64,000 nucleotides of DNA from CAYLYM01 sp964387645 (GCA_964387645.1 CAYLYM010000001.1:11224-75223), one strand, 5' to 3'; shown: positions 1 to 8,798, counted from the first letter of the stretch. Made by a program: numbers and translations. Notes: a model not told the origin generated them from the letters alone.

Positions 1-417
1 CATAGCTTCGGCTACTAACCAAACTTCACGAGCACCCGCCCGTTCAGCACTATCACGAACAGCCCGTTTTTCAACTTCTGTGATACCTGAAGGTACACAT
101 ACTACAATTTTTCCAATAGAAATTCGATTCACACTGGCTCTTTTAATAAATTCTCGAATCATCACTTCCGTAGCTTCAAAATCGGCAATCACACCATCTT
201 TCAGTGGCCTAATAGTTAAAATTTCTTGATGTGTTCTTCCAACCATTTCCTGGGCTTCAGAACCAACCGCTAAAACTTTTCCACTATTTTCTTCAAAGGC
301 AACAATAGAAGGTTCATTTACAACAATACCTTTGTTCCTCACATAAATCAGAGTATTCGCCGTTCCCAGATCAATGCCAATATCATTGGAAAGAAATCTG
401 AAAAATCCAAACACCAT
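1..417 (-). CDS. mreB: MreB rod-shape actin homologue (3' end outside window)
   Basis: MreB is the bacterial actin that forms membrane-bound filaments and guides elongation-type peptidoglycan synthesis. I translated 139 codons from the minus strand; the frame stays open to the window edge, so the C-terminal part is missing. Visible family features are an N-terminal amphipathic start (MVFGFFRFLS), the phosphate-1 nucleotide loop DIGIDLGTANT at residues 12-22, NEPSIVA at 34-40, RPLKDGVIADF at 70-80 and VCVPSGITEVEKRAV at 106-120. The start is supported by GGAG five bases upstream. It begins 22 bases after the purH stop and is probably the third gene of the purN-purH-mreB transcript; mreC/mreD would be expected beyond the edge. 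Identity is secure from sequence alone. Confidence 0.95.
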   Translation of the reverse strand, partial: MVFGFFRFLSNDIGIDLGTANTLIYVRNKGIVVNEPSIVAFEENSGKVLAVGSEAQEMVGRTHQEILTIRPLKDGVIADFEATEVMIREFIKRASVNRISIGKIVVCVPSGITEVEKRAVRDSAERAGAREVWLVAEAM

Positions 418-439
418 ATTCACTCCATTCTTTTAAAAA

Positions 440-1999
440 TCAATGTTTAAAATGTCGTACTCCAGTAAATAACATGGCCATGCCATGTTGAGATGCCGCT
501 TCAATCACTTCATTATCTCTTTTGGAGCCACCAGGTTGAATAACAGCTTGGATTCCAGCTTTTGCTGCTTCATCAATACCATCTCTAAATGGAAAAAAGG
601 CATCGGATGCCATAACAGCTCCTTGTGTATCATGGCCCAATTCTTGCGCTTTCATTCTTGCCAACTTCACCGCATCTACCCGTGACATCTGACCGGCTCC
701 TACACCAATCAATTGTTTATTTTTTACAAAAACAATAGCATTTGATTTTACATGTTTCACAATCTTCCAGGCAAAAAGTAAATCCTCACGCTCGTTCTTT
801 GTAGGTTTTCTCTCAACAACAGATTCCAACCTGTCTGGATCATAATCCATAGTATCAACATCCTGCATCAAGATACAACCATTTAAATATTTATATTCTT
901 TTTCACCTTTCCGTTTGTCAAATAATTTACATTTTAATAAACGTAAATTTTTCTTTTTTTGCAAAATCTCAAGAGCAGTAGAAAAATAATCCGGGGCAAT
1001 GACACACTCATAAAAAGATTGGTAAATGAGTTCGGCAGTTTCTTTATCAACTATACGATTGAGTGCAATTATTCCACCAAAGGCAGAAATAGGGTCTCCA
1101 GCTAAAGCTTTACTAAAAGCTTCGGCCAAATTTTCGGCAGCCGCTACACCACAGGGATTAGTATGCTTGATTATTGCAGCCGATGGTTCCTCAAATTCTG
1201 CAATTAAACCATAAGCCGCGGTCACATCAACATAATTATTAAACGACATTTCTTTGCCGTGCAATTGTTCAATCTGATAATCCCCACCATTTGCAGAAAA
1301 AATCCTGTAAAGTGCAGCTTTTTGATGTGGATTTTCACCGTAGCGCAGATCCTGTTGTTTTAAAAAAAACATACTTACCTGTGAAGGTAAATCAGTCTTC
1401 TCTATTTGAGACATTAAATAAGAAGAAATCTGTGAATCATAATAGGCAGTGTAAAAAAACGCCTTTGCAGCCATCGACCGACTAAAATCAACTGGAATTG
1501 ATCCGTTATTTTCTTCGAAAAGTTTTAAGAACGTTTCATACTGATCTGGTTGGTATAATAATACCACATGCTCATGGTTTTTTGCTGCTGCCCTTAGCAT
1601 TGCCGGTCCACCAATATCTATCAGTTCAATCATTTCTGCTAATGTTTTTCCATCTGTTTGAGTATACCGCAGAAAAGGATACAGATTGACTACGACCAGA
1701 TCAATTGGTTGTATGCTTTGCTTAGCTAATTGGTCTAAATGTTTAGGAATTCGACGGGCTAAAATTGCGCCATGAATAAAAGGGTGAAGGGTTTTCACTC
1801 GACCATCAAGAATTTCTGGAAATCCTGTGATATCTTCTATTCTTGTTACTGGAATCTTATTTTCTAATAAATAAGTGTAAGTTCCCCCACTGGAAATAAT
1901 GCTCACACCATTTTCTACTAATTTTGATGAAAGTGGGACAATGCCCGTTTTGTCCCAACAACTTATCAAAGCTCGGCGAATTTTGATTAAATCGGTCAT
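440..1999 (-). CDS. purH: Bifunctional AICAR transformylase/IMP cyclohydrolase PurH
   Basis: PurH performs the last two steps of de novo purine synthesis in the cytosol: formylation of AICAR with 10-formyltetrahydrofolate, then ring closure to IMP. The protein is 519 residues, the usual length. The N-terminal cyclohydrolase domain (MGS-like fold, about residues 1-150) begins RRALISCWDKTGI and carries GGTYTYL and GRVKTLHPFIHG. The transformylase domain carries LRYGENPHQKAALY, NNYVDVTAAY, the catalytic Lys-His motif KHTNPCGVAAA and SAFGGIIALNR, and ends with the family-typical C-terminus QHGMAMLFTGVRHFKH. It lies 34 bases after purN and 22 bases before mreB on the same strand, so it is probably cotranscribed with both. 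No odd feature was seen. Confidence 0.97.
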   Translation of the reverse strand: MTDLIKIRRALISCWDKTGIVPLSSKLVENGVSIISSGGTYTYLLENKIPVTRIEDITGFPEILDGRVKTLHPFIHGAILARRIPKHLDQLAKQSIQPIDLVVVNLYPFLRYTQTDGKTLAEMIELIDIGGPAMLRAAAKNHEHVVLLYQPDQYETFLKLFEENNGSIPVDFSRSMAAKAFFYTAYYDSQISSYLMSQIEKTDLPSQVSMFFLKQQDLRYGENPHQKAALYRIFSANGGDYQIEQLHGKEMSFNNYVDVTAAYGLIAEFEEPSAAIIKHTNPCGVAAAENLAEAFSKALAGDPISAFGGIIALNRIVDKETAELIYQSFYECVIAPDYFSTALEILQKKKNLRLLKCKLFDKRKGEKEYKYLNGCILMQDVDTMDYDPDRLESVVERKPTKNEREDLLFAWKIVKHVKSNAIVFVKNKQLIGVGAGQMSRVDAVKLARMKAQELGHDTQGAVMASDAFFPFRDGIDEAAKAGIQAVIQPGGSKRDNEVIEAASQHGMAMLFTGVRHFKH

Positions 2000-2033
2000 T
2001 TTGAATTATCAACAATATATTATTATAAAAAAT

Positions 2034-2657
2034 TTATTTTTTATTAAAAATAACACGGTTTCCAATAACTTGAAAATCAGTGGTCAAAATTTTTTTAAGA
2101 GCTTCAGAATATAGCTGATGTTCTACCTTCAGAACTGTCGAAGCAATTTCTTCCGGCGAACGGCAAGATTCAATATCTACTGGACGTTGCATAACAATAG
2201 GCCCCCGATCGTACTCATTATTAACAAGATGAACTGTCACACCGCTAACTTTTGCGCCTGATACAAAAACTGCCTCATGTACATGCATTCCATACATCCC
2301 TTTGCCCCCAAAAGCCGGTAACAATGCTGGATGAATATTGAGAATACGATTGGCATATTTTTCTACCACAATATCAGGAATCTTCTTTAGGTAACCTGCC
2401 AGAACAATCCATTCAATATTGTAATTGTTTAAAACTTCCAATAAAGCTTTACCAAAATCTTCCGACGTATGATATTGTTTTGGTGGAATTGTGTAAACTG
2501 GAATGTCGTTCTCCTTCGCAAATTCAATTGCTCCCGCTTTCGAGTTGTCCGTAATCAAACAACAGACCCTCGCTGGTATTTTCCCTTCCTTTATACTATG
2601 AAAAATTTTTTTAAAATTGCTACCCCGTCCTGAGGCAAAAACAGCAATATTCTTCAC
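2034..2657 (-). CDS. purN: Phosphoribosylglycinamide formyltransferase 1 PurN
   Basis: PurN transfers a formyl group from 10-formyltetrahydrofolate to GAR, the third step of purine synthesis. The start FASGRGSNF binds the substrate phosphate, and the catalytic Asn-His-Asp residues are visible in ILNIHPALLPAF and in NEYDRGPIV. I chose the GTG start at 2657 (VKNIAVF...), the canonical PurN beginning, because GGGAG lies five bases upstream. The in-frame ATG four codons earlier would put the ribosome-binding site inside the gene and leave almost no leader after the predicted promoter. The length of about 207 residues is normal. It is the first gene of the purN-purH-mreB run, so purine synthesis and cell-shape genes may share a transcript. 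Confidence 0.95.
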   Translation of the reverse strand: MKNIAVFASGRGSNFKKIFHSIKEGKIPARVCCLITDNSKAGAIEFAKENDIPVYTIPPKQYHTSEDFGKALLEVLNNYNIEWIVLAGYLKKIPDIVVEKYANRILNIHPALLPAFGGKGMYGMHVHEAVFVSGAKVSGVTVHLVNNEYDRGPIVMQRPVDIESCRSPEEIASTVLKVEHQLYSEALKKILTTDFQVIGNRVIFNKK

Positions 2658-2682
2658 AAATTCTCCCATAATTTAACCGTTA

Positions 2683-2711
2683 AATATAATATTCTAATCA
2701 TAATGTGTCAA
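2683..2711 (-). promoter_or_regulatory. Sigma-70-type promoter of purN-purH-mreB
   Basis: Minus strand: TTGACA (2711-2706), a 17-base spacer, then TATATT (2688-2683). Predicted transcription start is near 2676, about 20 bases before the GTG start of purN. The match is close to the E. coli consensus in both boxes and in spacing. No purine riboswitch or long leader fits between it and the gene. Confidence 0.75.
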
Positions 2712-2780
2712 ATGTAAATGTATCTGGAATTAATGCTTACACATACTTCTTAATAAAAAGATTTAATTTAAGAACTTTAT

Positions 2781-3677
2781 CTATAATTTCCATCTAATTC
2801 GAATTGGATTAGTTTCCAACTCTCCTTGAACACCCACAGGTAACGGGCACATTTCCATAAAATGACCATAGGGGAAATCCAAAACAACAGGTATGTTTCT
2901 AGGAAAAAGATATTCTATCTCTGACCAGATATTGAGAATATCTCCATTATGTAAAAACTTCCCTAATATTAACCCGGAAACCTTGTTTAGAAACCCAGCC
3001 AATTTCAATTGAACTAATGACCTTTCAATTTTATAGATTGGTTCGTTAACATCTTCTAAAAATAATACTACCTCATTTAACTCAGGGAAATAAGGAGTTC
3101 CAAGAAGAGTATTGATTATTGAAAGTGTTCCACCGATAAGAACTCCTTTAGCTGTACCATTTCGCACGATCCTGACTTTTTCTGTTTCCAAATCCGCACA
3201 ATCTATGCTAACTCTTTTCCCAGTCAGCATTTCCAGAAAGAGATTGATGTAAGGATTTTTTTCATGGAATTGGCTGATCAGAGTAGGCCCAGAGATACTC
3301 CCTAAACCTGTTTTTTTCAACAAGGCCCACTGAAGAGCGGTTACATCACTGAATCCCACTAAAAGTTTTTTTGAATTATTCCATTTTCTAAAATTAATTT
3401 CAGTTAGTAATTGGCTACTACCTGCTCCACCTCTAACCGCAAAGAGTATAGACACTTCGGGATCTTCAAGGAAGCGATGAATATCAGCTATACGGTCACG
3501 TACACTTCCAGAATAGAATCTAAACCGTCCAAACAGATGTGGGGCTAATTTAATCTTAAAACCCTTGCCCTCTAGAAGAGCAACACTTTTTTCTATTTGA
3601 TCTTTATTTATAAAGCCAGCGGGAGCAATTAAGCCAATACATTTTTCCGTTTTTAATGAATGGTGAACAGGCAACAT
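2781..3677 (-). CDS. Muramoyltetrapeptide (LD-)carboxypeptidase, family S66
   Basis: LD-carboxypeptidases of the LdcA family remove the terminal D-alanine from tetrapeptide muropeptides during peptidoglycan recycling. The protein is about 298 residues. The likely serine peptidase triad is Ser110 (in VGFSDVTALQ), Glu208 (FLEDVNEPIYK) and His272 (FPYGHF), matching the order and spacing of the Pseudomonas enzyme; the AVRGGAGSS loop at 80-88 corresponds to the family RGGYG motif. No signal peptide is visible, which fits cytoplasmic recycling. It starts 7 bases after the ROK kinase stop. The ATG at 3677 is used, but an adjacent GTG at 3680 is equally possible, and neither has a strong ribosome-binding site. 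It is the last gene of the tonB-glmU-ROK-ldcA run. Confidence 0.9.
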   Translation of the reverse strand: MLPVHHSLKTEKCIGLIAPAGFINKDQIEKSVALLEGKGFKIKLAPHLFGRFRFYSGSVRDRIADIHRFLEDPEVSILFAVRGGAGSSQLLTEINFRKWNNSKKLLVGFSDVTALQWALLKKTGLGSISGPTLISQFHEKNPYINLFLEMLTGKRVSIDCADLETEKVRIVRNGTAKGVLIGGTLSIINTLLGTPYFPELNEVVLFLEDVNEPIYKIERSLVQLKLAGFLNKVSGLILGKFLHNGDILNIWSEIEYLFPRNIPVVLDFPYGHFMEMCPLPVGVQGELETNPIRIRWKL

Positions 3678-3684
3678 CACAAAT

Positions 3685-4620
3685 TTATACCAATATTTTC
3701 AAAGCCAACGCAGCTGCTCCTAAAAGACCAGCCTTATTTCCTAATAAAGCAGCTTTGATTTGTACATTCTCCCGACTATTTTCCATAGACCGCTGTTTAG
3801 CAGCTTTATCGATTTTTTGAATATATTCCTCACCAGCTTCACTTAATCCACCACCTACAATAATAAGTTCGGGATTAAAAATATTAATGATACTTGCCAA
3901 TCCGGCCCCTACATATTCAGCATTTCGATCAATAGCCTGTTGTGCCAGCGATTCGCCTTCTTTCGCTCGATCAAAGATTTCTCTGGCATCTCTAACAAAA
4001 TTATCAGGATTAGTCTCATTATAATCTTGAATTAGTGCATTTGCTGAACCATATCTTTCCCAACAACCTCTTCCACCACAGTTGCATGGTCGCCCATCAT
4101 AAGCGATGGTAATGTGTCCTAACTCTGCACCTGCATAAAAAGGACCGCGATAAATTTCCTTATTCAGAATAATTCCCCCTCCAATACCAGTTCCCAGAGT
4201 TATGCAAATTACATAAGATTTACCTCTTCCTGCACCGTAAACAAATTCCCCATAGGCCATTACATTAGCGTCATTATCCACAAATACTGGTAGATCAAAC
4301 CGCGATTTTACAAAATCAGCAATAGCAACATCGCGCCAATATTTAAAATTGGGCGTTCCCCCTTTTAAGTAACCCCGCTGGACATCAACACATCCTGGAG
4401 TACCTATACCGATAGCTGAGATAGAGAGGTTTTCTTGCCTGGCAAATTCTAATGCTCGATTAATTAAATCTGCAAGATTGTTTAAAATTATCTCATTCGG
4501 TGCATCGGAGGGGGAAACCACTTGATCTTGTTGAATTAAATCTCCCTTTTCTGAACAAATACCATATTTGATAGCCGTACCTCCAATATCAATTCCAATA
4601 GCATATCGTAATTTTTTCAT
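3685..4620 (-). CDS. ROK-family sugar kinase (glucokinase or amino-sugar kinase)
   Basis: ROK kinases phosphorylate glucose or N-acetyl amino sugars with ATP. At 311 residues it has the normal enzyme length and no N-terminal helix-turn-helix, so it is a kinase rather than a repressor. Visible are the ATP phosphate loop IGIDIGGTAIK (8-18), FVDNDANV with probable catalytic base Asp117, LGTGIGGGI (142-150) and the ROK zinc site H169 plus C179, C181 and C186 in PCNCGGRGCWE. The ATG overlaps the TGA of the upstream GlmU-like gene (ATGA at 4620-4617), which indicates translational coupling. Exact sugar specificity cannot be read from sequence; the neighbours (GlmU-like, LD-carboxypeptidase) favour an amino sugar, while glucokinase is the default family guess. 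Confidence 0.88.
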   Translation of the reverse strand: MKKLRYAIGIDIGGTAIKYGICSEKGDLIQQDQVVSPSDAPNEIILNNLADLINRALEFARQENLSISAIGIGTPGCVDVQRGYLKGGTPNFKYWRDVAIADFVKSRFDLPVFVDNDANVMAYGEFVYGAGRGKSYVICITLGTGIGGGIILNKEIYRGPFYAGAELGHITIAYDGRPCNCGGRGCWERYGSANALIQDYNETNPDNFVRDAREIFDRAKEGESLAQQAIDRNAEYVGAGLASIINIFNPELIIVGGGLSEAGEEYIQKIDKAAKQRSMENSRENVQIKAALLGNKAGLLGAAALALKILV

Positions 4621-5864
4621 CTTACTCTCACCCGATTTTCAATTTTTTCTGCCAGATTCTTAACAGCTTTAAATAATTCAAAATCCTTTTCAGTAAAATC
4701 AATATTCCGTCGTTTCATCATTCTTTCAGCCACCTCAACAGCTTTTTCAAACTGAAATTCACGTAAACCTCCACTACCACCCCAGGAAAAAGATGGGATA
4801 AATTTTGGAGGAAAACCTGAACCATAAACGTTACAATTTACTCCAACAATCGTTCCAGTATTAAACATAGTATTAATTGCCGTTTTTGAATGGTCTCCCA
4901 TAATTAAACCAAGAAATTGTTTACCAGTAGCCACCGGATACCCATTTAAAAAAACTGTTATTTCTCCATAATTATTTTTTAAATCAGAATTATTTGTATC
5001 GGCACCAATATTTACCCATGATCCTAAATAGGAATGTCCTAAAAATCCTTCATGTTGTTTATTTGAATATCCCTGAATAATACAATTCTCTATTTCGCCA
5101 CCAACTTTACAAACAGGACCTATACTGGTATTTTCATAAATCTTTGCTCCAACCTTAACCACACTATTTTTACCAATAAAAAGAGGTCCTTCTAAAAAAA
5201 CATTTGGCATAATCTTGACACCCTCATCAATCAATACAGGACCATCTTCTGCATTAATCACCGTCCCAGGCATTATTCGTGCTCCCTGTCCAACATAAAT
5301 TTGATCCTCATTCATAAGGCTTACCCGTGGATCAATCTTTCCTTTTTTCAAGCCCAATAATCCCATTAATGTAAAATCCGAGTAGAGCTCATTCCCATTT
5401 TCCTCAACTAAATGCCAAGGATAATTGATCAATTTTGCAGAATGTTCACTAAATGATAGATCATTCAGTACATTTTCTGATAATAAAATTCCATCATTGA
5501 TATAATCTTTTAACGACTTCCCTGAAATTTTAAAAGCCACAATCTGTTCATCACAGACAAGAGCCTGATTTGTATCGAGCCCCATTATTGTTTCTTTATC
5601 AGCATGACGAATCAACAACCTTCCATTTAGAAAAAGAATTTCATTTAGATTATCAAAGTGAATAATCCCTTGATGATTCAAGCAATTGTCTGCCAGATAT
5701 TTTCTACACAGGAATTGTAATTTGTATCCTGGAAAATGAAGTTTTATTTTTTCATATAAGCTCAAAGCTCCACATCGAAGTTCCCAAACAGGGCGAAAAT
5801 AAACCAGTGGTAATAGATTTTTATATCCTTCATCTTCAAAAATAACTATTTCCATTTTTATCAT
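4617..5864 (-). CDS. GlmU-like putative sugar-nucleotidyltransferase with left-handed beta-helix
   Basis: This 415-residue protein resembles the Bacteroidota-type alternative GlmU family, proposed to supply UDP-N-acetylglucosamine for peptidoglycan and glycans. The N-terminal half (to about 200) begins MEIVIFEDEGYKNLLPLVYFRPVWELRCG, a divergent nucleotidyltransferase start without the classical GlmU LAAGxGTRM loop. The second half has hexapeptide repeats of a left-handed beta-helix acyltransferase (RIMPGTVI, VKIMPNVFLEG, VVKVGAKIYENTSIG, GGEIENCIIQG). KQFLGLIMGDHSKTAIN is characteristic of the family. Its ATG overlaps the TGA of the TonB-like gene upstream, and its own stop overlaps the kinase start. 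An ATG at 5855 is an alternative start. Substrate and activity are inferred from the family. Confidence 0.82.
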   Translation of the reverse strand: MIKMEIVIFEDEGYKNLLPLVYFRPVWELRCGALSLYEKIKLHFPGYKLQFLCRKYLADNCLNHQGIIHFDNLNEILFLNGRLLIRHADKETIMGLDTNQALVCDEQIVAFKISGKSLKDYINDGILLSENVLNDLSFSEHSAKLINYPWHLVEENGNELYSDFTLMGLLGLKKGKIDPRVSLMNEDQIYVGQGARIMPGTVINAEDGPVLIDEGVKIMPNVFLEGPLFIGKNSVVKVGAKIYENTSIGPVCKVGGEIENCIIQGYSNKQHEGFLGHSYLGSWVNIGADTNNSDLKNNYGEITVFLNGYPVATGKQFLGLIMGDHSKTAINTMFNTGTIVGVNCNVYGSGFPPKFIPSFSWGGSGGLREFQFEKAVEVAERMMKRRNIDFTEKDFELFKAVKNLAEKIENRVRVR

Positions 5865-6454
5865 CCGTTTATATTAAATTTATATACTTTCTCGACCCAA
5901 CTACAAACGGGCTTATCATTTACTCTAGCTGGTGTCCACAAACTCTTTTTTGCAGCTTGAATAGCTCTTTCCAGGCATTTCTCAGAACCAGTACTATTTT
6001 GTAATACCTCAACAGATTCAATTTTCCCTTTCTCATTCACAAGTAATAATAAACTTACATATCCCCTACAGGACATCTCAGAAATATCAGGATACACCTC
6101 TAATAAAGGTCTGGCAGGAACCTCTACAGGAACTCCCCCAGCACCTTCTTCCCCAAATTGTACTCCAGGGATCTCATTTAAAATAATTTCATCAGGTAAT
6201 TCTGCATTTTCAACAGCGACGGGTAATCCACTCAACGGTCGGCGAGGTGGTAATGGTCGACCTCTCTTCTTCTGTTCTGTCTGGGGAATGTCGCTCACAT
6301 AGATCTCAATATTTATTTTTCCACGAAAATTATAAGATATTTTATTAAATCGAGGAAATATGTAGAAAATTAATGTTATTAAAGATAAACTTATTAACAA
6401 AGTAACTCGAAAAACATTCTGATAATACACTTTTTTTTCTTTACCTGACAACAT
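5861..6454 (-). CDS. TonB-like energy-transducer protein, divergent paralogue
   Basis: TonB proteins transmit proton-motive force from ExbB/ExbD in the inner membrane to outer-membrane receptors. This 197-residue protein has one N-terminal membrane helix (about residues 17-37), the shared stretch DIPQTEQ, a short proline-rich spacer and a C-terminal TonB fold (YVSLLLLVNEKGKIESVEVL ... SLWTPARVNDKPV). It is paralogous to the protein at 7236-7889: both have DIPQTEQ, RPxPP and PDE followed by a glutamate-rich stretch. It differs in three cysteines in the C-terminal domain (EMSC, SEKC, PVCSW). It heads a four-gene coupled operon without ExbB/ExbD. The ATG at 6454 replaces an upstream TTG; no clear ribosome-binding site is seen. 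Confidence 0.8.
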   Translation of the reverse strand: MLSGKEKKVYYQNVFRVTLLISLSLITLIFYIFPRFNKISYNFRGKINIEIYVSDIPQTEQKKRGRPLPPRRPLSGLPVAVENAELPDEIILNEIPGVQFGEEGAGGVPVEVPARPLLEVYPDISEMSCRGYVSLLLLVNEKGKIESVEVLQNSTGSEKCLERAIQAAKKSLWTPARVNDKPVCSWVEKVYKFNING

Positions 6455-7183
6455 AAAATTCAAAATAAAATTAATAATTTTTTAAGTAAATTCTTATTTT
6501 AATTAATATCATTACTTCTAATAACTTAAATTTTTTTTATTTATTTAATTTAAAAAATACCCATCTAAATACAATAAAATTAATTTAAATCATCATTTTT
6601 TTAAAGCGAATTTGTAAAAAAGACTAAAATTATTTCATACAAATTCCTTAAATATCAAACCAAATTAACTCTTGTTCGACCCAATTGATTATCCTACGAA
6701 ATATATATTAAACAAGATATGAATAATTTTACTTTTTACTTTTTAAAACAACAACTTAATATGAATATTTTTTATTAAAAACGTTATGATCACAATAATA
6801 AATATGAAAAATCCATTAAATGTAACTAATCTAAGGTTTATTTGATATAAAAAACATTAATAAAATTTTATGGTTATAATTGATCTTAATTCATATTTTT
6901 CTCATTTTTTATAATACTTAACTCTTGTTAAGTTGCTTCATTCAGATGTTCTTATTTTTGTTGAGTCAGTTTTGTCAAAAAAGCGATTATTAGAATGAAC
7001 TTTTGTCTGAGATTAATCAGATATTGTAAGACAAACAAAGTGTAAAATCATATTTTACACAAATTTAATAATAAACTATTATTATACAAATTCTTAAATT
7101 ATTTTTTATAAAGCAGATCCTAAAATGGAGATAAATTGAACGAGAGGAATTTTTGAAACATGTTCAAAAGATAATATATAAAC
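6455..7183. other. AT-rich intergenic region
   Basis: About 730 bases between the two tonB-like genes with no credible coding frame. It is very AT-rich. A 12-base direct repeat (TTAACTCTTGTT) occurs at 6665-6676 and 6918-6929; the second copy lies in a small hairpin, ACTTAAC/GTTAAGT (6916-6922/6927-6933). The promoter of the tonB-glmU-ROK-ldcA operon should lie in the left part, but no confident hexamer pair was found. Confidence 0.6.
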
Positions 7184-7216
7184 AAAAAGCAGTGTTCATA
7201 ATGAACACTGCTTTTT
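7184..7216. terminator. Rho-independent terminator of the exbB-exbD-exbD-tonB operon (bidirectional shape)
   Basis: A near-perfect stem pairs 7184-7197 with 7203-7216 (AAAAAGCAGTGTTC against GAACACTGCTTTTT) with a 5-base loop. A U-run is present in both directions. On the minus strand it lies 20 bases after the tonB stop at 7236 and should end the operon. Confidence 0.88.
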
Positions 7217-7235
7217 ATTCAAAACAATCCAACTA

Positions 7236-7889
7236 CTATTTTTTCAATCGGAAAGTAAATGGAATTGTCATCCATACTTTCACATATCGATCGCGCTGCT
7301 TTCCGGGTTTAAACTTAAACTGTTTAGCCGCCGCAACAGCCGCCTCATCTAACATTGGATGAGATTTCACTACTTCCACTTTTTCCACATCACCTTTAGT
7401 CCCAATCAAGACTTTAACCACAACCATTCCTTCGATTCCTGCCTTTCTAGCTAGTTCGGGATAAACAGGTTCTACACGCTTAATAACTTCTGGTTTTTCT
7501 GATAAAGCATAAAATTCCACAATCGGTTCTTCTTCTTCTTCAGGTGGAGGAGGTGGCGGCGCTTCTTCTCCTACCGGCTGTGTAAAATCAATTTCAGTTT
7601 CCTCAATAGTTAATTCATCTGGAATATCCTCGTCCTCTGAAGCCACCGGAATTGCCGGACGAGCCGGGGGAGGTGGACGATTGATTTGTTCTGTTTGAGG
7701 GATATCCACTGTCTCAATTTTAATATCCACCTTTTTTTCTAATTTGTACTCCGGCTCAAATTTTTTAAATGAATAAAAAACACCTATTAAAATAACCAGT
7801 GCTATTATTAACGAGGCTTCCAGAATCTTTCGGTACTTGAGTTTCAAATCCACATCCGGATTTTTGTAAATAAGTTGGTATTTTGCCAT
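7236..7889 (-). CDS. tonB: Energy transducer TonB
   Basis: This is the canonical TonB of the window, 217 residues. One membrane helix (about residues 25-44, ASLIIALVILIGVFYSF) is followed by KVDIKIETVDIPQTEQ, a proline-rich periplasmic spacer (RPPPPARPAIP at about 70, then PPPPPPEEEEE) and a complete C-terminal TonB domain: YPELARKAGIEGMVVVKVLI, VEVVKSHPMLDEAAVAAAKQFKFKPGKQRDRYVKVW, IPFTFRLK. I use the ATG at 7889 because GAGGTGAGG lies just upstream; a GTG three codons earlier is less likely. It follows exbD by 10 bases and ends the ExbB-ExbD-ExbD-TonB operon. It could energise the receptor at 35-38 kb. Confidence 0.93.
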   Translation of the reverse strand: MAKYQLIYKNPDVDLKLKYRKILEASLIIALVILIGVFYSFKKFEPEYKLEKKVDIKIETVDIPQTEQINRPPPPARPAIPVASEDEDIPDELTIEETEIDFTQPVGEEAPPPPPPEEEEEPIVEFYALSEKPEVIKRVEPVYPELARKAGIEGMVVVKVLIGTKGDVEKVEVVKSHPMLDEAAVAAAKQFKFKPGKQRDRYVKVWMTIPFTFRLKK

Positions 7890-7899
7890 AAGCCTCACC

Positions 7900-8316
7900 T
7901 CAACTGGTTGGTATTGCTGAATAATTTACTCGCAAAGCATTCGCTTTGCGGAGTTCTTGCTGAATATCGGTTATCATCCCCATATCCGCATCCTTATCAA
8001 CCTTGAGTGAAACAATAAGCTGGGGGTCTTCTGCAAGCTTATTCCATACAATGGTTCTCAGATCTGTAACTTTTTTAACAGTCACATCATCAATAACAAC
8101 ATTATTAAATCGATCAACCCAAATCGTGGTCACGTGCCTACGAGAAGGTAACTTTTCAATTTTCATAGCTTCAGGCAGATTGACCTTCAGGCCGGTATAT
8201 TCTCTAAGTACTGTACTAACCATAAAGAAAATCAGCAATTGGAAGATAATATCCGGCATGGATGCGGTAGGAATCCCGATTTTCATTTTAATTTTTTTCT
8301 GAATCTTAATAGCCAT
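7900..8316 (-). CDS. ExbD/TolR-family proton-channel subunit (copy 2)
   Basis: ExbD pairs with ExbB in the inner membrane, carries the protonatable aspartate of the motor and couples to TonB. The protein is 138 residues: a short basic N-terminus, one membrane helix with the conserved aspartate (SMPDIIFQLLIFFMV, about residues 19-33, Asp22), and a periplasmic domain (LKVNLPEA, TIWVDRFNNVVIDD, LIVSLKVDKDADMG). GAGGG lies 7 bases upstream of the start. It is the third gene of the operon and diverges from the 8367-8774 copy mainly in the periplasmic domain, suggesting a heteromeric or two-role ExbD arrangement, as in other multi-ExbD operons of this lineage. Confidence 0.92.
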   Translation of the reverse strand: MAIKIQKKIKMKIGIPTASMPDIIFQLLIFFMVSTVLREYTGLKVNLPEAMKIEKLPSRRHVTTIWVDRFNNVVIDDVTVKKVTDLRTIVWNKLAEDPQLIVSLKVDKDADMGMITDIQQELRKANALRVNYSAIPTS

Positions 8317-8366
8317 TTATTTTCCCTCGACTGTATTCAACAAAGTATTCTATTAGTTAAATAAAT

Positions 8367-8774
8367 TCAGGCTTCTTCCGGTTCCGCTATTGAGATTCGC
8401 GTTGCTCCTGCCTTTTTTAATTGATCAATGACTTTGATATAAATCTCATACTTGGTTTTTCGAGCAGTCTTAACTGAAACGATCAGTTTATCATTCTCCA
8501 TAATTTTTTCACGAATAACATTATCTACTTCTTCTACCGGGACAATTTCCTCATCAATCAATATCTGTCCAGCATCATTGATCAATAAATTAGTAATATT
8601 CTTTTTGCTGATTTCCTTCACTTCTCCAATTGGTGGTAACACTAAATCCAAACCTTTATCCACATCGATAGTAGTTGTTACCAAGAAGAAAATTAGCAAT
8701 TGAAAAACAATATCAGGAAGCGACGCCGAAGGAATTTCTGGTTCACTTCTTTCTTTCTTTTTAATAATTGCCAT
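8367..8774 (-). CDS. ExbD/TolR-family proton-channel subunit (copy 1)
   Basis: A second ExbD-like protein of 135 residues in the same operon. The membrane helix holds the conserved aspartate (SLPDIVFQLLIFFLVTTTID, about residues 18-37, Asp21) and is followed by GLDLVLPP, a typical beta-strand pair (NLLINDAGQILIDEE) and LIVSVKTARKTKYEIY. A strong site AGGAG precedes the ATG by about 9 bases. It sits between exbB (25 bases upstream) and the second exbD (50 bases downstream). It is clearly paralogous to that neighbour but not a recent duplicate. Whether it works with TonB, TolA-like partners or both cannot be read from the sequence. Confidence 0.92.
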   Translation of the reverse strand: MAIIKKKERSEPEIPSASLPDIVFQLLIFFLVTTTIDVDKGLDLVLPPIGEVKEISKKNITNLLINDAGQILIDEEIVPVEEVDNVIREKIMENDKLIVSVKTARKTKYEIYIKVIDQLKKAGATRISIAEPEEA

Positions 8775-8798
8775 GATACACTCTCCTTAAACGCTTAA

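Noticed and set aside
6665..6929. 12-base direct repeat TTAACTCTTGTT as a regulatory or mobile-element signature
   Set aside because: Only two copies seen, in very AT-rich sequence, with no other transposon feature; kept only as a note in the spacer entry.
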